64,000 nucleotides of DNA from Xenorhabdus mauleonii (GCF_900113945.1 NZ_FORG01000005.1:244975-308974); one strand, 5' to 3'. Positions 47,696 to 57,234 are shown, numbered from the stretch's first letter. Program-made: numbers and translations. Notes: a model not told the origin generated them from the sequence alone.

Positions 47696-48097
47696 TCAGG
47701 CCCCTGAAATATCGACTTTCATTTGGCTGGTGCTGAGACGGGACCCCGGGACATTGGTCGAATTCTGCATTGTCGGGCTTGTCAGACGAGTTGCCGGTGA
47801 TCCTTTGATAAGAACACCATTGGCACCACATGTATGACGGGATTGCCCCATTACCGTACCAGAGGCTATACCTAAGTTGACTCCCGGATTATCACCACTC
47901 GTTATAGGAATAATTGTCATTGTGTTATGGGCGGGACAACCTACAAAGAGGATATTTGATGTACTGGCACTGTTCGCCTGACATCCACTCGCGAGATCAG
48001 TATAGGTTACTGGAACCGGTGAGCCAGGGGGACTTGGTGTCAGGCAAACATCAGGTATTGCCGTATCTTGACCGCCAGCTTGTGTGTTGGCAAACAT
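47696..48097 (-). CDS. PAAR-like DUF4150 protein
   Basis: A 133-residue protein of the DUF4150/PAAR-like class. Features are AIPDVCLTPSPPGSPVPVTYTDLA, four cysteines, GQSRHTCGANGVLIKGSPATRLTSPTMQN and no C-terminal toxin extension. Such proteins sharpen the VgrG tip and usually carry or recruit a toxin. Here the protein is the bare tip domain, so any effector would have to be a separate chain. It follows the DUF3540 gene by 11 bp. Confidence 0.85.
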   Translation of the reverse strand: MFANTQAGGQDTAIPDVCLTPSPPGSPVPVTYTDLASGCQANSASTSNILFVGCPAHNTMTIIPITSGDNPGVNLGIASGTVMGQSRHTCGANGVLIKGSPATRLTSPTMQNSTNVPGSRLSTSQMKVDISGA

Positions 48098-48108
48098 GGT
48101 TTTTCCCC

Positions 48109-48726
48109 TTAGCCGATATGAATTTGCTCTGCATCTATTTTGGTGATGGCTTTGGCGGTTACGACCGTATTTTGGGCGTGCAATCGCACATAGCTGTCAG
48201 CTTGCATATCTAACTGTCCTGCGTGGACCTGCTCAGTTTGTGTTGTATGGCGGAACAGGCGATTGCTCAATTGGGTGATGTTTTGCCAGACAGATTCAAG
48301 TTGATTGCCTACCATACGAGAAATAGAAATCCAGGCAGACAAAGATTCACCGCTGTATTGCATTTCATTGATATGGCAATTCCCATTGTCAGCCGTAATA
48401 TTTAACCCGTTGCTGTTCAGATTCAAATTTCCTTGGGCGGTAATGGATAAATCACCGGGTATGCAAATTTCCGCGCTGTTTTTCGGTTCGGCCCGTGTCA
48501 ATATCGCCAATATCCAAAGTTGATCATTAACCTTTGTGAGTAATACGGTATCTCCCATTTCTGGTGTCAGCAGACAGCTCACAGCGCGTTGGCAATGCCA
48601 GCCACGGTTTTCGAACTCAACGACTAAACTGCCATCCTGAAGAGTATTTACGATCTGGCCTGCAATTTGTTGTGATGCTTCTATACCAAGAGGATATGAA
48701 GAAAGAGCAGAAGAAGATTTTGTCAT
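48109..48726 (-). CDS. DUF3540 protein (T6SS accessory)
   Basis: A 205-residue protein of the DUF3540 type: an N-terminal part resembling a small OB-like domain (SCLLTPEMGDTVLLTKVNDQLWILAILTR) and a C-terminal half with repeat-like, predicted beta-helical sequence similar to the end of VgrG (NLNLNSNGLNITADNG). DUF3540 genes are typically found with DUF2169 and DUF4150 genes beside vgrG. Its exact role is unknown; a spike-associated role is inferred. Confidence 0.8.
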   Translation of the reverse strand: MTKSSSALSSYPLGIEASQQIAGQIVNTLQDGSLVVEFENRGWHCQRAVSCLLTPEMGDTVLLTKVNDQLWILAILTRAEPKNSAEICIPGDLSITAQGNLNLNSNGLNITADNGNCHINEMQYSGESLSAWISISRMVGNQLESVWQNITQLSNRLFRHTTQTEQVHAGQLDMQADSYVRLHAQNTVVTAKAITKIDAEQIHIG

Positions 48727-48740
48727 AGCGATTCCCCTGA

Positions 48741-49811
48741 TTAAATCTTACGTTGATGTTGTGTATTCCACTCTTCAGCAGCAAATAACTCGGGATCGTT
48801 TTCCAATATGCCCTGACGGTCAGTGAATGAAGCCCCAACCTGTTGCGTACGATGAAAAAGCGTTCTCATGAAATGAGCCGTACTAAAATCACCTTGGTTG
48901 GCATTGGCATAAGAGAGATCAGCGTAGGTCATGTCACAGCCAGAAAATTGTGCATTAACCGCATGCGCTTCATGCATGATGGCCTGACATAGCTGACTTT
49001 GCCGAAAATCAGTGGACTCAAGACAAGCACCAATAAAAATGGTTTCATTGAATATACTGTGACAACAATGTGCTTGTGTTAAATCGGCATAGGGAAATAA
49101 CGCCTGAGTTGCATCGACATTTGATAGCCGGGCATTTTTCAACCCGGAGCCCTTGAAGTTACAATTTTTCAATTTTGCATGATCGAAATTAACCGCTTCG
49201 AGTTGGCTATCGATAAATAAACACCCTTGAAATTGTTGTTTCTGGTAATTCTGACCACGTTGGTCACATTCAAAGAAAATTGTCTTGTTGTATTCACAGG
49301 TATAAAAATGAGTTTTCCGTAAATCCTGCCTGAAAAAAGTGACGAGAAAAAAATGATTATTGTGCAGCACTGCGTGTTCGAGCGATGAATCAATAAATGT
49401 CACTCTATCAAGCCGGTTACCGCTGAAATCAGCATAACGTAAATCACAAGATGAGAACGTCGTACTATTTTGTGTGGTGATTTTGAACTGTATTTTTTTC
49501 AATACAGATTGAGTAAAAATCGTGTCGTCCAGCACGCCTTTATTAAACACTGCGCGCACCATATTGCACTGTTCAAATAAAGTCTGATTACACTTGGTTG
49601 AATTGAAATAGGTTTCTTCAAACAGACATTCAGTAAAAACAGAACCATTGAGAATGGAATGGGAAAGATCAGCGCCTGAAAAATTTACCGCATTGAATCT
49701 CCCGCCTGATAAATTTTCTCCAGCCAATGACATTCCCTGCAAGTTCACATTGTCAATGACATCACCTTGCTTGATCTTAACAACGATCTCATTAACCGTC
49801 AGTGCACTCAT
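48741..49811 (-). CDS. Pentapeptide-repeat protein, T6SS accessory
   Basis: A 356-residue protein made almost wholly of pentapeptide repeats (A(D/N)LxX type, e.g. GADLSHSILNGSVF, YADLSYANANQGDF), predicting a right-handed quadrilateral beta-helix. There is no signal peptide and no recognisable catalytic region. The start overlaps the previous gene's stop (ATGA). It could be a cargo, an adaptor or a structural companion of the DUF2169 protein, whose C-terminal part is the same kind of repeat. Confidence 0.8.
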   Translation of the reverse strand: MSALTVNEIVVKIKQGDVIDNVNLQGMSLAGENLSGGRFNAVNFSGADLSHSILNGSVFTECLFEETYFNSTKCNQTLFEQCNMVRAVFNKGVLDDTIFTQSVLKKIQFKITTQNSTTFSSCDLRYADFSGNRLDRVTFIDSSLEHAVLHNNHFFLVTFFRQDLRKTHFYTCEYNKTIFFECDQRGQNYQKQQFQGCLFIDSQLEAVNFDHAKLKNCNFKGSGLKNARLSNVDATQALFPYADLTQAHCCHSIFNETIFIGACLESTDFRQSQLCQAIMHEAHAVNAQFSGCDMTYADLSYANANQGDFSTAHFMRTLFHRTQQVGASFTDRQGILENDPELFAAEEWNTQHQRKI

Positions 49812-52369
49812 ATCACTTCCTGATTACGTTTAGGCAAAGTTTTGGTACGTTGCGTATAGGCTCTGTCAATCAAGGTCGAATTATCAATGATGGATTGGGA
49901 GATATCCGTGCGGAACAAATTGGCTTCGCGTAAATCAGTGCCATTGAAACTGCATTTTTGCATGAAGGCACCCATCAAGTTGGCATTGTTCAACAGCGCT
50001 TCCCGGAAATCAGTTCTGATAAAGACACTTTTGGCCGTATTCATATACTGCATATCCGCGAATTGACAATTGGCTTCACTCAAGTCGCTGTTATTTAGTG
50101 TTGCAGCATGGAAAGACGACTTCATCAGAGGCATTTGACGCAGATTGCATTCGGTTAATGTAGCGTAGCTAAAATCAGCCTGACTGAGATTACTTTCCAA
50201 GGCGAATACACAGGTTTGCAATTTGGCTGACCGGAACCGGATTTCCTCAATATTGGTGGATGTCCATGAACAACCATCAAGTATGGCATGATCAAAAATA
50301 GCGTTTTCTAACTGACACTGAAGAAAGGAAACTTTATTTAGAGTGGCATAATTGAATTTCAGTGAAGGTAAAGTCATTTCCAGAAAAGTACAGTCTTGCC
50401 ATTGTGAATGCTGAAAACGGCAGTGCGTGATAAATGTTTTTTGCAGAAATAGGTCGATAAAAATCGCATTGGTGAAACGGCAATGGTCAAACAATGTTTC
50501 CTGCAATTGCGTTTCTTTAAAACTGGCGGCAGAAAAATCGCTCTGTATGCATTGTGCCTGTACCAAGCTGGCTTTATCCAGTTTTGCCCCATACAGAGAG
50601 GCACGGCATATTTCTGATCTGGCAAGCATTGCACCGCTGAAATCCACATTATCCAATTGGCAGCCATTCAAACAGGCGCTTTCCAGCAAGGCATTGGAAA
50701 AATTGGCGCCCCGCAGATCCATGCCTGACAAATCAGCGCCGGTAAAATCCATGCCACTGAAATTACCGCCTTTATGCACGTTTTTCTGGACATGTTTGCG
50801 GATTATCTGGGATAAATCACCCGTTAACCGCAGTGCTGGTTTTTGTGATTGCACTGAAGCCAGATACATTTTGTACAGTGACTGTTCCATTTGTGTCAGT
50901 ACCCTGTCGCCGAGCACCATTTGCTGCTGACGTAACATATCCCGTATTTGATAGAAATTTTGCGGCCCGCCAGTTTGCTGTTCCAAGGGGCTTTTTTCGA
51001 CATCAACGCCTTGTTCTTTAGCCCTGTTGCGTATTTTCCTCCCTTGATACTCAGCTTCAGCGTGTTTCCGGACTGATTCTTGCTTTAATTGACTGACAAA
51101 TTCAGGGAGTTCATCCGGTTTGGGGGCAGGATGCTCTGCTACAAGGGGAATAATTGTATTTATATCTGTGCCATATTTTTCCATGCGTTCCCGTAACTGC
51201 TCACGTAAGCGCTTTTCACGATTTTGTAAATTTTCCGTCAATGGGCTGCTATTCTCAGGTTGTTCTGTATCCACCCAAGGCCCGATAATCTCTTCCGGGA
51301 TCAAATCTTTTTCGCGAAAAGCGTACAGTGCCCCTTTTTCTTTATCAGCACGTTGCCCCAATATTTGGAGGTAATGAGATTCAGGGCGAGGCGAATCACT
51401 TAATTCCATCGCCGTGAGCATCTGTAAAACGTCTGCGGCGTCATCCTCATTGATGCGCGCACAACCATGCCAGATCAGGAACATTTTTTCCAAATGAGGG
51501 AAGAACCATACTGTTGTATTGCGCATGATGATTTCTTCGAAAATTTCCTCATCAGCCCGCAACCGCTGGATAAAGCAACGGGCTCGCCATGAGGGCAACA
51601 CACCTTCCTGTACGGGAACGTCGGGGTGCATATTCCAAATGCGCCAGGCCGCTTTCTCCGGCAGCGCATCATGCTCTTCCCACCATTGATCACGGGGAGC
51701 TGCATTGAATAACCGCCAATCTATGTCTCGGGCGAAACCGGGAAATTCATTCTCCAGCCACTCTTTATCATATTTTTTGCCGATGCGGGTAAAACGGCGT
51801 GGGCAGACAAAATCCAATGGGCAGAAACTGGCCGGATTAGGAGTATCCTGCGGGGATAACAATTGTTTGTGCGGCGTTTCAATATTGGGTAATCGATGAA
51901 GCTCCAGGCCGTTTTCCATGATATCTGGAGTGAAACCGATACCTAACGGATTTTCCTCATAATTTTTTCCTCCGAAAGCCCGGCTCCAGTCCAGCCGCAT
52001 TTGTTCAAATACTTGCGGTTCGGATGGCGCATCATCAATCCAGTGTCTATCACCGAAAGCCACCAATGTTTTATCCAGTTCTTCTATTTGAATGCGGGCA
52101 GCGCACGTTGTTTTCTCTGTTTGGTGATGTGTATAAGCGTAACCTGTGGCGAGAAATTCAGCATAGGACTTGGGCATGGCAAGATCGATAATGCCATTGC
52201 AAGTTTTCAACTCACTTTCAGCGAGCTGCCAAATTTCTGGCTCAGGCCGCAAGCGAGGATTTTTACCCATATCAACCAGAGCTGTAATCGATACTCCCAA
52301 ATAATTATTCTGCTGCCAGCGATAAGGGCGATTAAGTACGCTTAAGCGTAAAGGTTTAATTGTTTTCAT
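49808..52369 (-). CDS. DUF2169 / pentapeptide-repeat fusion protein
   Basis: An 853-residue protein. Residues 1-330 are a DUF2169 domain (DRHWIDDAPSEPQVFEQMRLDWSRAFGG, NPLGIGF). Then comes a charged helical linker (about 360-540, many Glu/Arg/Gln), and residues 540-840 are pentapeptide repeats (GADLSGMDLRGANFSNALL). DUF2169 proteins are known as adaptors or chaperones loading PAAR-linked effectors onto VgrG. The fusion to a long repeat stalk is the notable point. It lies 197 bp downstream of vgrG, an AT-rich gap with no gene. Confidence 0.85.
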   Translation of the reverse strand: MKTIKPLRLSVLNRPYRWQQNNYLGVSITALVDMGKNPRLRPEPEIWQLAESELKTCNGIIDLAMPKSYAEFLATGYAYTHHQTEKTTCAARIQIEELDKTLVAFGDRHWIDDAPSEPQVFEQMRLDWSRAFGGKNYEENPLGIGFTPDIMENGLELHRLPNIETPHKQLLSPQDTPNPASFCPLDFVCPRRFTRIGKKYDKEWLENEFPGFARDIDWRLFNAAPRDQWWEEHDALPEKAAWRIWNMHPDVPVQEGVLPSWRARCFIQRLRADEEIFEEIIMRNTTVWFFPHLEKMFLIWHGCARINEDDAADVLQMLTAMELSDSPRPESHYLQILGQRADKEKGALYAFREKDLIPEEIIGPWVDTEQPENSSPLTENLQNREKRLREQLRERMEKYGTDINTIIPLVAEHPAPKPDELPEFVSQLKQESVRKHAEAEYQGRKIRNRAKEQGVDVEKSPLEQQTGGPQNFYQIRDMLRQQQMVLGDRVLTQMEQSLYKMYLASVQSQKPALRLTGDLSQIIRKHVQKNVHKGGNFSGMDFTGADLSGMDLRGANFSNALLESACLNGCQLDNVDFSGAMLARSEICRASLYGAKLDKASLVQAQCIQSDFSAASFKETQLQETLFDHCRFTNAIFIDLFLQKTFITHCRFQHSQWQDCTFLEMTLPSLKFNYATLNKVSFLQCQLENAIFDHAILDGCSWTSTNIEEIRFRSAKLQTCVFALESNLSQADFSYATLTECNLRQMPLMKSSFHAATLNNSDLSEANCQFADMQYMNTAKSVFIRTDFREALLNNANLMGAFMQKCSFNGTDLREANLFRTDISQSIIDNSTLIDRAYTQRTKTLPKRNQEVI

Positions 52370-52566
52370 TGGAAAACCATAATTAAATAACTTTAAGAGG
52401 AAATAAGATGATTTTTATTTATTTTCTTTAGGTCAGGTAATTTTTAATTTTTAATTATTTAATAAATACCGGATCAGTAATTTTTGGGTGAATTAAAAAT
52501 ATCTAACTGGTTGATTATAAGTATTTTTATGGCATGATGAAGCGGTTTTAATTAATTTGAATGAGT

Positions 52567-54420
52567 TTAATTTAAATTAATCAGTGACGCTTTGATATTA
52601 ACTTGCACTGCCGCTTTAATGTCTGCATTTGAATTGCTTGTCAGGGTGAATTTATTGGATTTAATATCAATGCTGCCTGTTACCGATTCATTTTTATCAC
52701 CGGTGATATTAGCTTTATATCCACCCGAAATAGTATATTTAACGCCACCACTTGTTACCTCAACTTCTTTACCATTGCTAACAGTCGTTTTCTGTTTATC
52801 CTTATAGGTGGCGGTTTCCGATTTTTTTACCGTTGTTTCTCGTGCACCGTCAATGTTGACTGTTTGATTGTTTTCTACCGAGACTTTCATGTCTTTTTCA
52901 GCGTGTATCTCAACAGATTCTTTCCCTTTGGCGTCATCAATGAACAGGTAGCTGGCATTATCTTTTCCGCCATCCAGACTGCGCGTCATTATCCCCATTT
53001 TGGTCGCTTCTCCCGGCAAATTCCAAGGGGGCATATTGTTTTTATTAAAACTGCGCCCGACAACAATGGGTTCATCAGGGTTGTTATGGGCGAAACTGAC
53101 AATCACTTCTTCCCCAATTCGGGGAACCTGTATTGAACCAAACTTGGCACCGGCCCAGTTGTTGGAAACCGGCACCCAACAGGAACAGTTCTCATCTTTT
53201 GTATCGCTTCTATCCCAGAAAAATTTGATTTTGACCTGTCCGTGTTCTTCAGTCCAAATAGTTTTCCCGCTTGCACCCACAATGATAGCCCGCTCAGTAC
53301 CTGCGATTGGCCAAGGCGTAATGCGGGGGGCTCGCCAGTTTACTTTGGATGGAATAGCTATGAACTGTGTAATGAATATTTTCTTGTTATCGTCTTCAGA
53401 GAAGATTTCTTGCCCTGCAAAATACCCTGTTTCATGAAATTCATACTGAGCGCCAACAACAAGATATTCACCATTATCGCTATTCCTTAATGCCTTGGAT
53501 AACTTAAAAGTGCAACCAGGAGCAATCCCCGGATTTCTGCATTTTGCTTTTATAAACTGACTTTGAGCAGTACAAGATTGTTGCAATACCCGGACATAAA
53601 ACTGGCCTCGAGAATTCTCGGTGTAATTTCCTGGCCATTCATACAATTCTGTCTTGGGTACGGTAGAATCTGGGTTTTGCTGTGTTTCCTTTAACTGGGC
53701 ATTGGGCTTCAGAAAGTTATAGTCACTCATCGTATAAAGCTGTGGTGTGATCGAATAACTTACCGTCCAGTCATGTAAGAAAAGTTTGTCTGTGACCATG
53801 GGATAATGGGCATTTGGATAATACTCAAATGAGGCATATTCAGGCAGAGCAGAGTGAGACTGTGGCGAATCAGCCAAGATAAGAATATGGTCACTCTTGC
53901 TATGTTGGAAGTAATAATAAATGCCTTCACGCTCCATAAGCCGACTCAGAAAGTCGAAATCCGTTTCTTTGTATTGGGTACAGTATTCCAGCGGTTGATA
54001 TTTTGCAGTGAGTTTATTCTTAAACTTTACTTTATGCTTATCTAAAACATCTTTAATAATTTCGGGAACTGTTTTCTTTTGCCAGATTTTGAAATCTTTA
54101 TTGAGCGTCAGAATGAATAATGCGGGCTGGACAACGACTTTATATAAATAGTGATAGTGATCAAAATAATCGCAAATAGTCACTTCTCGAATGAGTCCAC
54201 TCAAATAGCGTGGGCTGGTTGAAGTGTTTGCAGGATTTCTTATCTCAAATGATATTGGCTTGTTACGCAATGCTTTGATATCAAGGTCTTTTTCTTTACC
54301 AAACAGTTCCACTTCAAAACTATAAATAGTCGAGAGCTTTTCCTCTCCTTTTAAGGACTTGAACAATAAAGAGTCATCACCTAGCGAAGAGTGAGCAATA
54401 ATAAATCTTTTTTTTTCCAC
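52567..54420 (-). CDS. vgrG: T6SS spike protein VgrG (TssI)
   Basis: A 617-residue VgrG. The N-terminal gp27-like part (residues 1-330) contains YLSGLIREV and YKETDFDFLSRLMEREGIYYYF. A gp5-type OB fold (about 370-470) contains VKIKFFWDRSDTKDENCSCWVPVSNNWAG and HNNPDEPIVVGRSFN. The C-terminal beta-helix of repeated polar segments ends at LINLN. No enzymatic C-terminal extension is present. I chose the GTG at 54420, with AAAAAGGAG 7 bp before it, over a TTG at 54444. First gene of the T6SS cluster. Confidence 0.94.
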   Translation of the reverse strand: MEKKRFIIAHSSLGDDSLLFKSLKGEEKLSTIYSFEVELFGKEKDLDIKALRNKPISFEIRNPANTSTSPRYLSGLIREVTICDYFDHYHYLYKVVVQPALFILTLNKDFKIWQKKTVPEIIKDVLDKHKVKFKNKLTAKYQPLEYCTQYKETDFDFLSRLMEREGIYYYFQHSKSDHILILADSPQSHSALPEYASFEYYPNAHYPMVTDKLFLHDWTVSYSITPQLYTMSDYNFLKPNAQLKETQQNPDSTVPKTELYEWPGNYTENSRGQFYVRVLQQSCTAQSQFIKAKCRNPGIAPGCTFKLSKALRNSDNGEYLVVGAQYEFHETGYFAGQEIFSEDDNKKIFITQFIAIPSKVNWRAPRITPWPIAGTERAIIVGASGKTIWTEEHGQVKIKFFWDRSDTKDENCSCWVPVSNNWAGAKFGSIQVPRIGEEVIVSFAHNNPDEPIVVGRSFNKNNMPPWNLPGEATKMGIMTRSLDGGKDNASYLFIDDAKGKESVEIHAEKDMKVSVENNQTVNIDGARETTVKKSETATYKDKQKTTVSNGKEVEVTSGGVKYTISGGYKANITGDKNESVTGSIDIKSNKFTLTSNSNADIKAAVQVNIKASLINLN

Positions 54421-54782
54421 TGGAAGCTCCTTTTTTGTACTCAAAGCTACCGCATGAACCTTTCCATTGAAGGGCCAGAGAATAAATCAAAATTTCTTAT
54501 GGCTGCTAAGAATCACTTTTGACTCAATATGATTACTATAGTTATTAATTCATCCATAATATTTCACAACAATAACTATAAATCAACAAAATTATAATAT
54601 TGTTGATTTTTACCATTTGAAATAGTGCATAAAATTGACATTCGGTGTTTGCAAAATACTCAACCAAGAATGGAGCTTCTTGATTTAACAATATTTTTCA
54701 AAACTAAATAAAATGATGGTGTTGGGCTTGGGGTGGGGGAAGTCTTAATTACGAGGTGTGATATAGACGAATATATAAAATA
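54421..54782. other. Gene-free region upstream of the T6SS cluster, with an AT-rich hairpin
   Basis: No ORF. It should hold the promoter of the vgrG-first cluster. A perfect 9-bp inverted repeat, AATCAACAA (54581-54589) and TTGTTGATT (54600-54608), lies about 160 bp upstream of vgrG and may be an operator or weak terminator. I could not assign a -35/-10 pair with confidence. Confidence 0.45.
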
Positions 54783-54824
54783 AGGGCGACGAAAAATTCA
54801 TTATATTTGAACTTCCGCCGCCCT
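54783..54824 (-). terminator. Terminator after tpx
   Basis: On the minus strand AGGGCGGCG (54824 to 54816) pairs with CGTCGCCCT (54791 to 54783), one G-U pair, followed by TATTTTATATAT. It lies about 80 bp past the tpx stop. Confidence 0.75.
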
Positions 54825-54903
54825 GAAAATAAAAAATTTATTATAAAACAATCGACTTGCTGTGTTTAAAACTAAAGCAACACCGTTATTAATAATAAAA
54901 TAA

Positions 54904-55407
54904 TTATTTCAACACTGCTAATGCGCTGTCATAGTCAGGTTCGTTGGTTATCTCATCAACCAGCTGACTGTAAATAACTTGGTTATTTTCATCCAGAACA
55001 ACCACAGCGCGTGCAGTCAATCCAGCCAGTGGGCCTTCACTGATAGCAACACCATAATTTTCTTGGAATTCATTACCGCGCAGCGTAGAAAGAGTCACAA
55101 CATTAGACAGACCTTCAGAGCCGCAGAAACGAGACTGAGCAAAAGGCAAATCCGCAGAAATACACAGTACGATAGTGTTGTTCAGTTCGCTGGCGTGTTG
55201 ATTGAACTTACGGACAGATGTGGCACAAACACCGGTATCAATGCTTGGGAAGATATTAAGCACTTTACGCTTTCCTGCGTATTGGCTCAATGTTACATCA
55301 GCAAGATCTTTTGCAACCAGAGTAAACTCTTTTGCTGCCTGACCTACTTGTGGAAAATCTCCGTTGATGGTGATATCGCTACCTTGAAACTTGACGGTTT
55401 GTGTCAT
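54904..55407 (-). CDS. tpx: Thiol peroxidase Tpx
   Basis: A 167-residue atypical 2-Cys peroxiredoxin reducing lipid and alkyl hydroperoxides with thioredoxin. Peroxidatic Cys61 ([14 protein letters not shown]) and resolving Cys95 (SRFCGSEG) are both present, as is Cys82, the same numbering as E. coli Tpx (168). Monocistronic, divergent from the mppA-like gene. In E. coli it sits directly beside tyrR; here it is about 27 kb away across the T6SS cluster. Confidence 0.97.
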   Translation of the reverse strand: MTQTVKFQGSDITINGDFPQVGQAAKEFTLVAKDLADVTLSQYAGKRKVLNIFPSIDTGVCATSVRKFNQHASELNNTIVLCISADLPFAQSRFCGSEGLSNVVTLSTLRGNEFQENYGVAISEGPLAGLTARAVVVLDENNQVIYSQLVDEITNEPDYDSALAVLK

Positions 55408-55538
55408 GGTTTTATCCCTCTAAAAGTAAACTGCGCCGTCAGTGTAAAGGAATAGTGCGATCTTGCCCACAAAAATAGATGCAATATTCATGAAATACTC
55501 GCTCTATCTTTAATTAACAAAGCCTTATAGTCTATTTT

Positions 55539-55555
55539 AGTCTAATTATTAGACT
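55539..55555. promoter_or_regulatory. Inverted repeat in the tpx/mppA divergent promoter region
   Basis: AGTCTAA (55539-55545), TTA, TTAGACT (55549-55555), with another AGTCTA at 55529-55534, just upstream of the mppA-like start. It may be an operator; the cognate regulator is unknown. Confidence 0.4.
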
Positions 55556-55571
55556 CACAAGGCAAAAAATA

Positions 55572-57197
55572 ATGCACAATTTTAAGTTGCTTCCTTCTGT
55601 ATTGTTAATGACCGGATTGTATTTTTCTGTTTCTACTTTTGCTGCCCAAATCCCTGCCGGAACTCAACTTGATCCTCACCAAGAATTGGTGCGCCAATTG
55701 AAAGACGAACCTGCATCACTCGATCCCATAAAATCATTTGGTTTAAATGAGGCGCAAGTCCTGCGAGATTTATTTGAAGGATTAGTAAACCAAGGGGCGG
55801 ATGGGAAAATTATTCCGGGCGTTGCGACTGCATGGAAAACAAACGATAACAAAACTTGGGTATTTACCTTGCGCCAAAATGCTCGTTGGTCGAATGGAAA
55901 TCCTGTCACGGCAACTGATTTTGTGTATAGCTGGCAGAGATTAGTCAATCCTGCGAATGCCTCCTCATTTTCTTGGTTCGCGGCCTTATCGGGGATTCAG
56001 AATGCACAAGAAATCATTGATGGAAAATTACCGCCGGAAAAATTGGGGGTTGAGGCTATCGATCCTTACACATTAAAAGTCACCCTGAATCGCCCTGTAC
56101 CTTATTTCCCCAGCATGACCACTAACTTTAGCCTGTATCCGGTGAATAAGCCGAGTGTCGAAAAATATGGCAACGATTGGACGCGAGTGGGTAATCTCAT
56201 CGGAAATGGAGCATTTAAGCTAGCCGAACGAGTTGTTAATGAAAAACTTGTCCTGACGCCCAATTCATATTATTGGGACAATAAACACACGGTGCTGAAA
56301 AAAGTAACCTTCTTGCCCATCAATCAAGAATCCCATGCGACCAAGCGCTATCAGGCGGGGGATCTGGATATAACCGAATCTTTCCCTAAAAACATGTATC
56401 AGAAATTGTTGCGTGAATTGCCGGGGCAAGTTTTCACACCGGATCAATTGGGAACTTACTACTATGCTTTCAATACCCAGCGGGCGCCGACAAATGATAT
56501 TCGGGTCAGACAAGCGCTTGCGATGACAATCGATAAAAAATTGATTGCAGAAAAAGTCGTCGGAACGGGCGAAAAACCGGCATGGCACTTCACGCCTGAA
56601 GTTACGGCGGGTTTCCAGCCAGAGAAAAGCCGACAAGAAACTCAGACACAAAAAGAGTTAGATAATAAAGCAAGGGCATTATTAAAGGCGGCTGGGTATG
56701 GCCCGGAAAAACCATTGAAAATATCGTTGCTTTATAACAGTTTGGAAAATAATCAACGCATCGCGATTGCAATCAGCTCAGTGTGGAAGAAAAAACTGGG
56801 AGTAGAAGTAAAACTGGTTAATCAAGAATGGAAAACCTACGTCGATAACCGCAATACCGGTAATTTTGATGTGGTAAGGGCTTCTTGGACTGGGGACTAT
56901 AATGAGCCATCAAGCTTTCTGTCTCTTTTGGCATCCAAGCACAGTGGTAATCTCGCAAAATTCCATCATGCTGAATACGAAGCCTTGCTTGAAGCGGCCA
57001 GCCATGAAACAGGCGATGCAGCAAGGAACCGCTATTACAATCAGGCGGAAAAAATAATTGCAGAGCAAGCACCGATTGTTCCGATATATCAATATACCAA
57101 TGGGCGATTGATCAAACCTTGGCTGAAAGGATATCCGATCACTAATCCTGAAGATGTCGCCTATAGTCATACCATGTACATCATCAAGAAGCACTAA
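55572..57197 (+). CDS. mppA: Periplasmic oligopeptide/murein-peptide binding protein (MppA/OppA type)
   Basis: A 541-residue SBP family 5 protein with a signal peptide (residues 1-24, VSTFAA), the EPASLDPIKSFGLNEAQVLRDLFEGL segment, and GNGAFKLAERVVNEKLVLTPNSYYWD. E. coli MppA (537 residues) delivers murein tripeptide to the Opp permease and is encoded in the tyrR-zntB region, so synteny supports MppA. OppA is the alternative since the two are close paralogues. No permease genes adjoin it, consistent with use of a shared Opp transporter. Confidence 0.85.
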   Translation: MHNFKLLPSVLLMTGLYFSVSTFAAQIPAGTQLDPHQELVRQLKDEPASLDPIKSFGLNEAQVLRDLFEGLVNQGADGKIIPGVATAWKTNDNKTWVFTLRQNARWSNGNPVTATDFVYSWQRLVNPANASSFSWFAALSGIQNAQEIIDGKLPPEKLGVEAIDPYTLKVTLNRPVPYFPSMTTNFSLYPVNKPSVEKYGNDWTRVGNLIGNGAFKLAERVVNEKLVLTPNSYYWDNKHTVLKKVTFLPINQESHATKRYQAGDLDITESFPKNMYQKLLRELPGQVFTPDQLGTYYYAFNTQRAPTNDIRVRQALAMTIDKKLIAEKVVGTGEKPAWHFTPEVTAGFQPEKSRQETQTQKELDNKARALLKAAGYGPEKPLKISLLYNSLENNQRIAIAISSVWKKKLGVEVKLVNQEWKTYVDNRNTGNFDVVRASWTGDYNEPSSFLSLLASKHSGNLAKFHHAEYEALLEAASHETGDAARNRYYNQAEKIIAEQAPIVPIYQYTNGRLIKPWLKGYPITNPEDVAYSHTMYIIKKH

Positions 57198-57234
57198 GCG
57201 ACGTACAGAAAACAGAGTACGAGAAGGAGCAGAT

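Noticed and set aside
57154..57234. Longer N-terminus for ZntB
   Set aside because: It overlaps mppA in another frame, and starting at the GTG at 57235 gives exactly the E. coli length with a good ribosome site.
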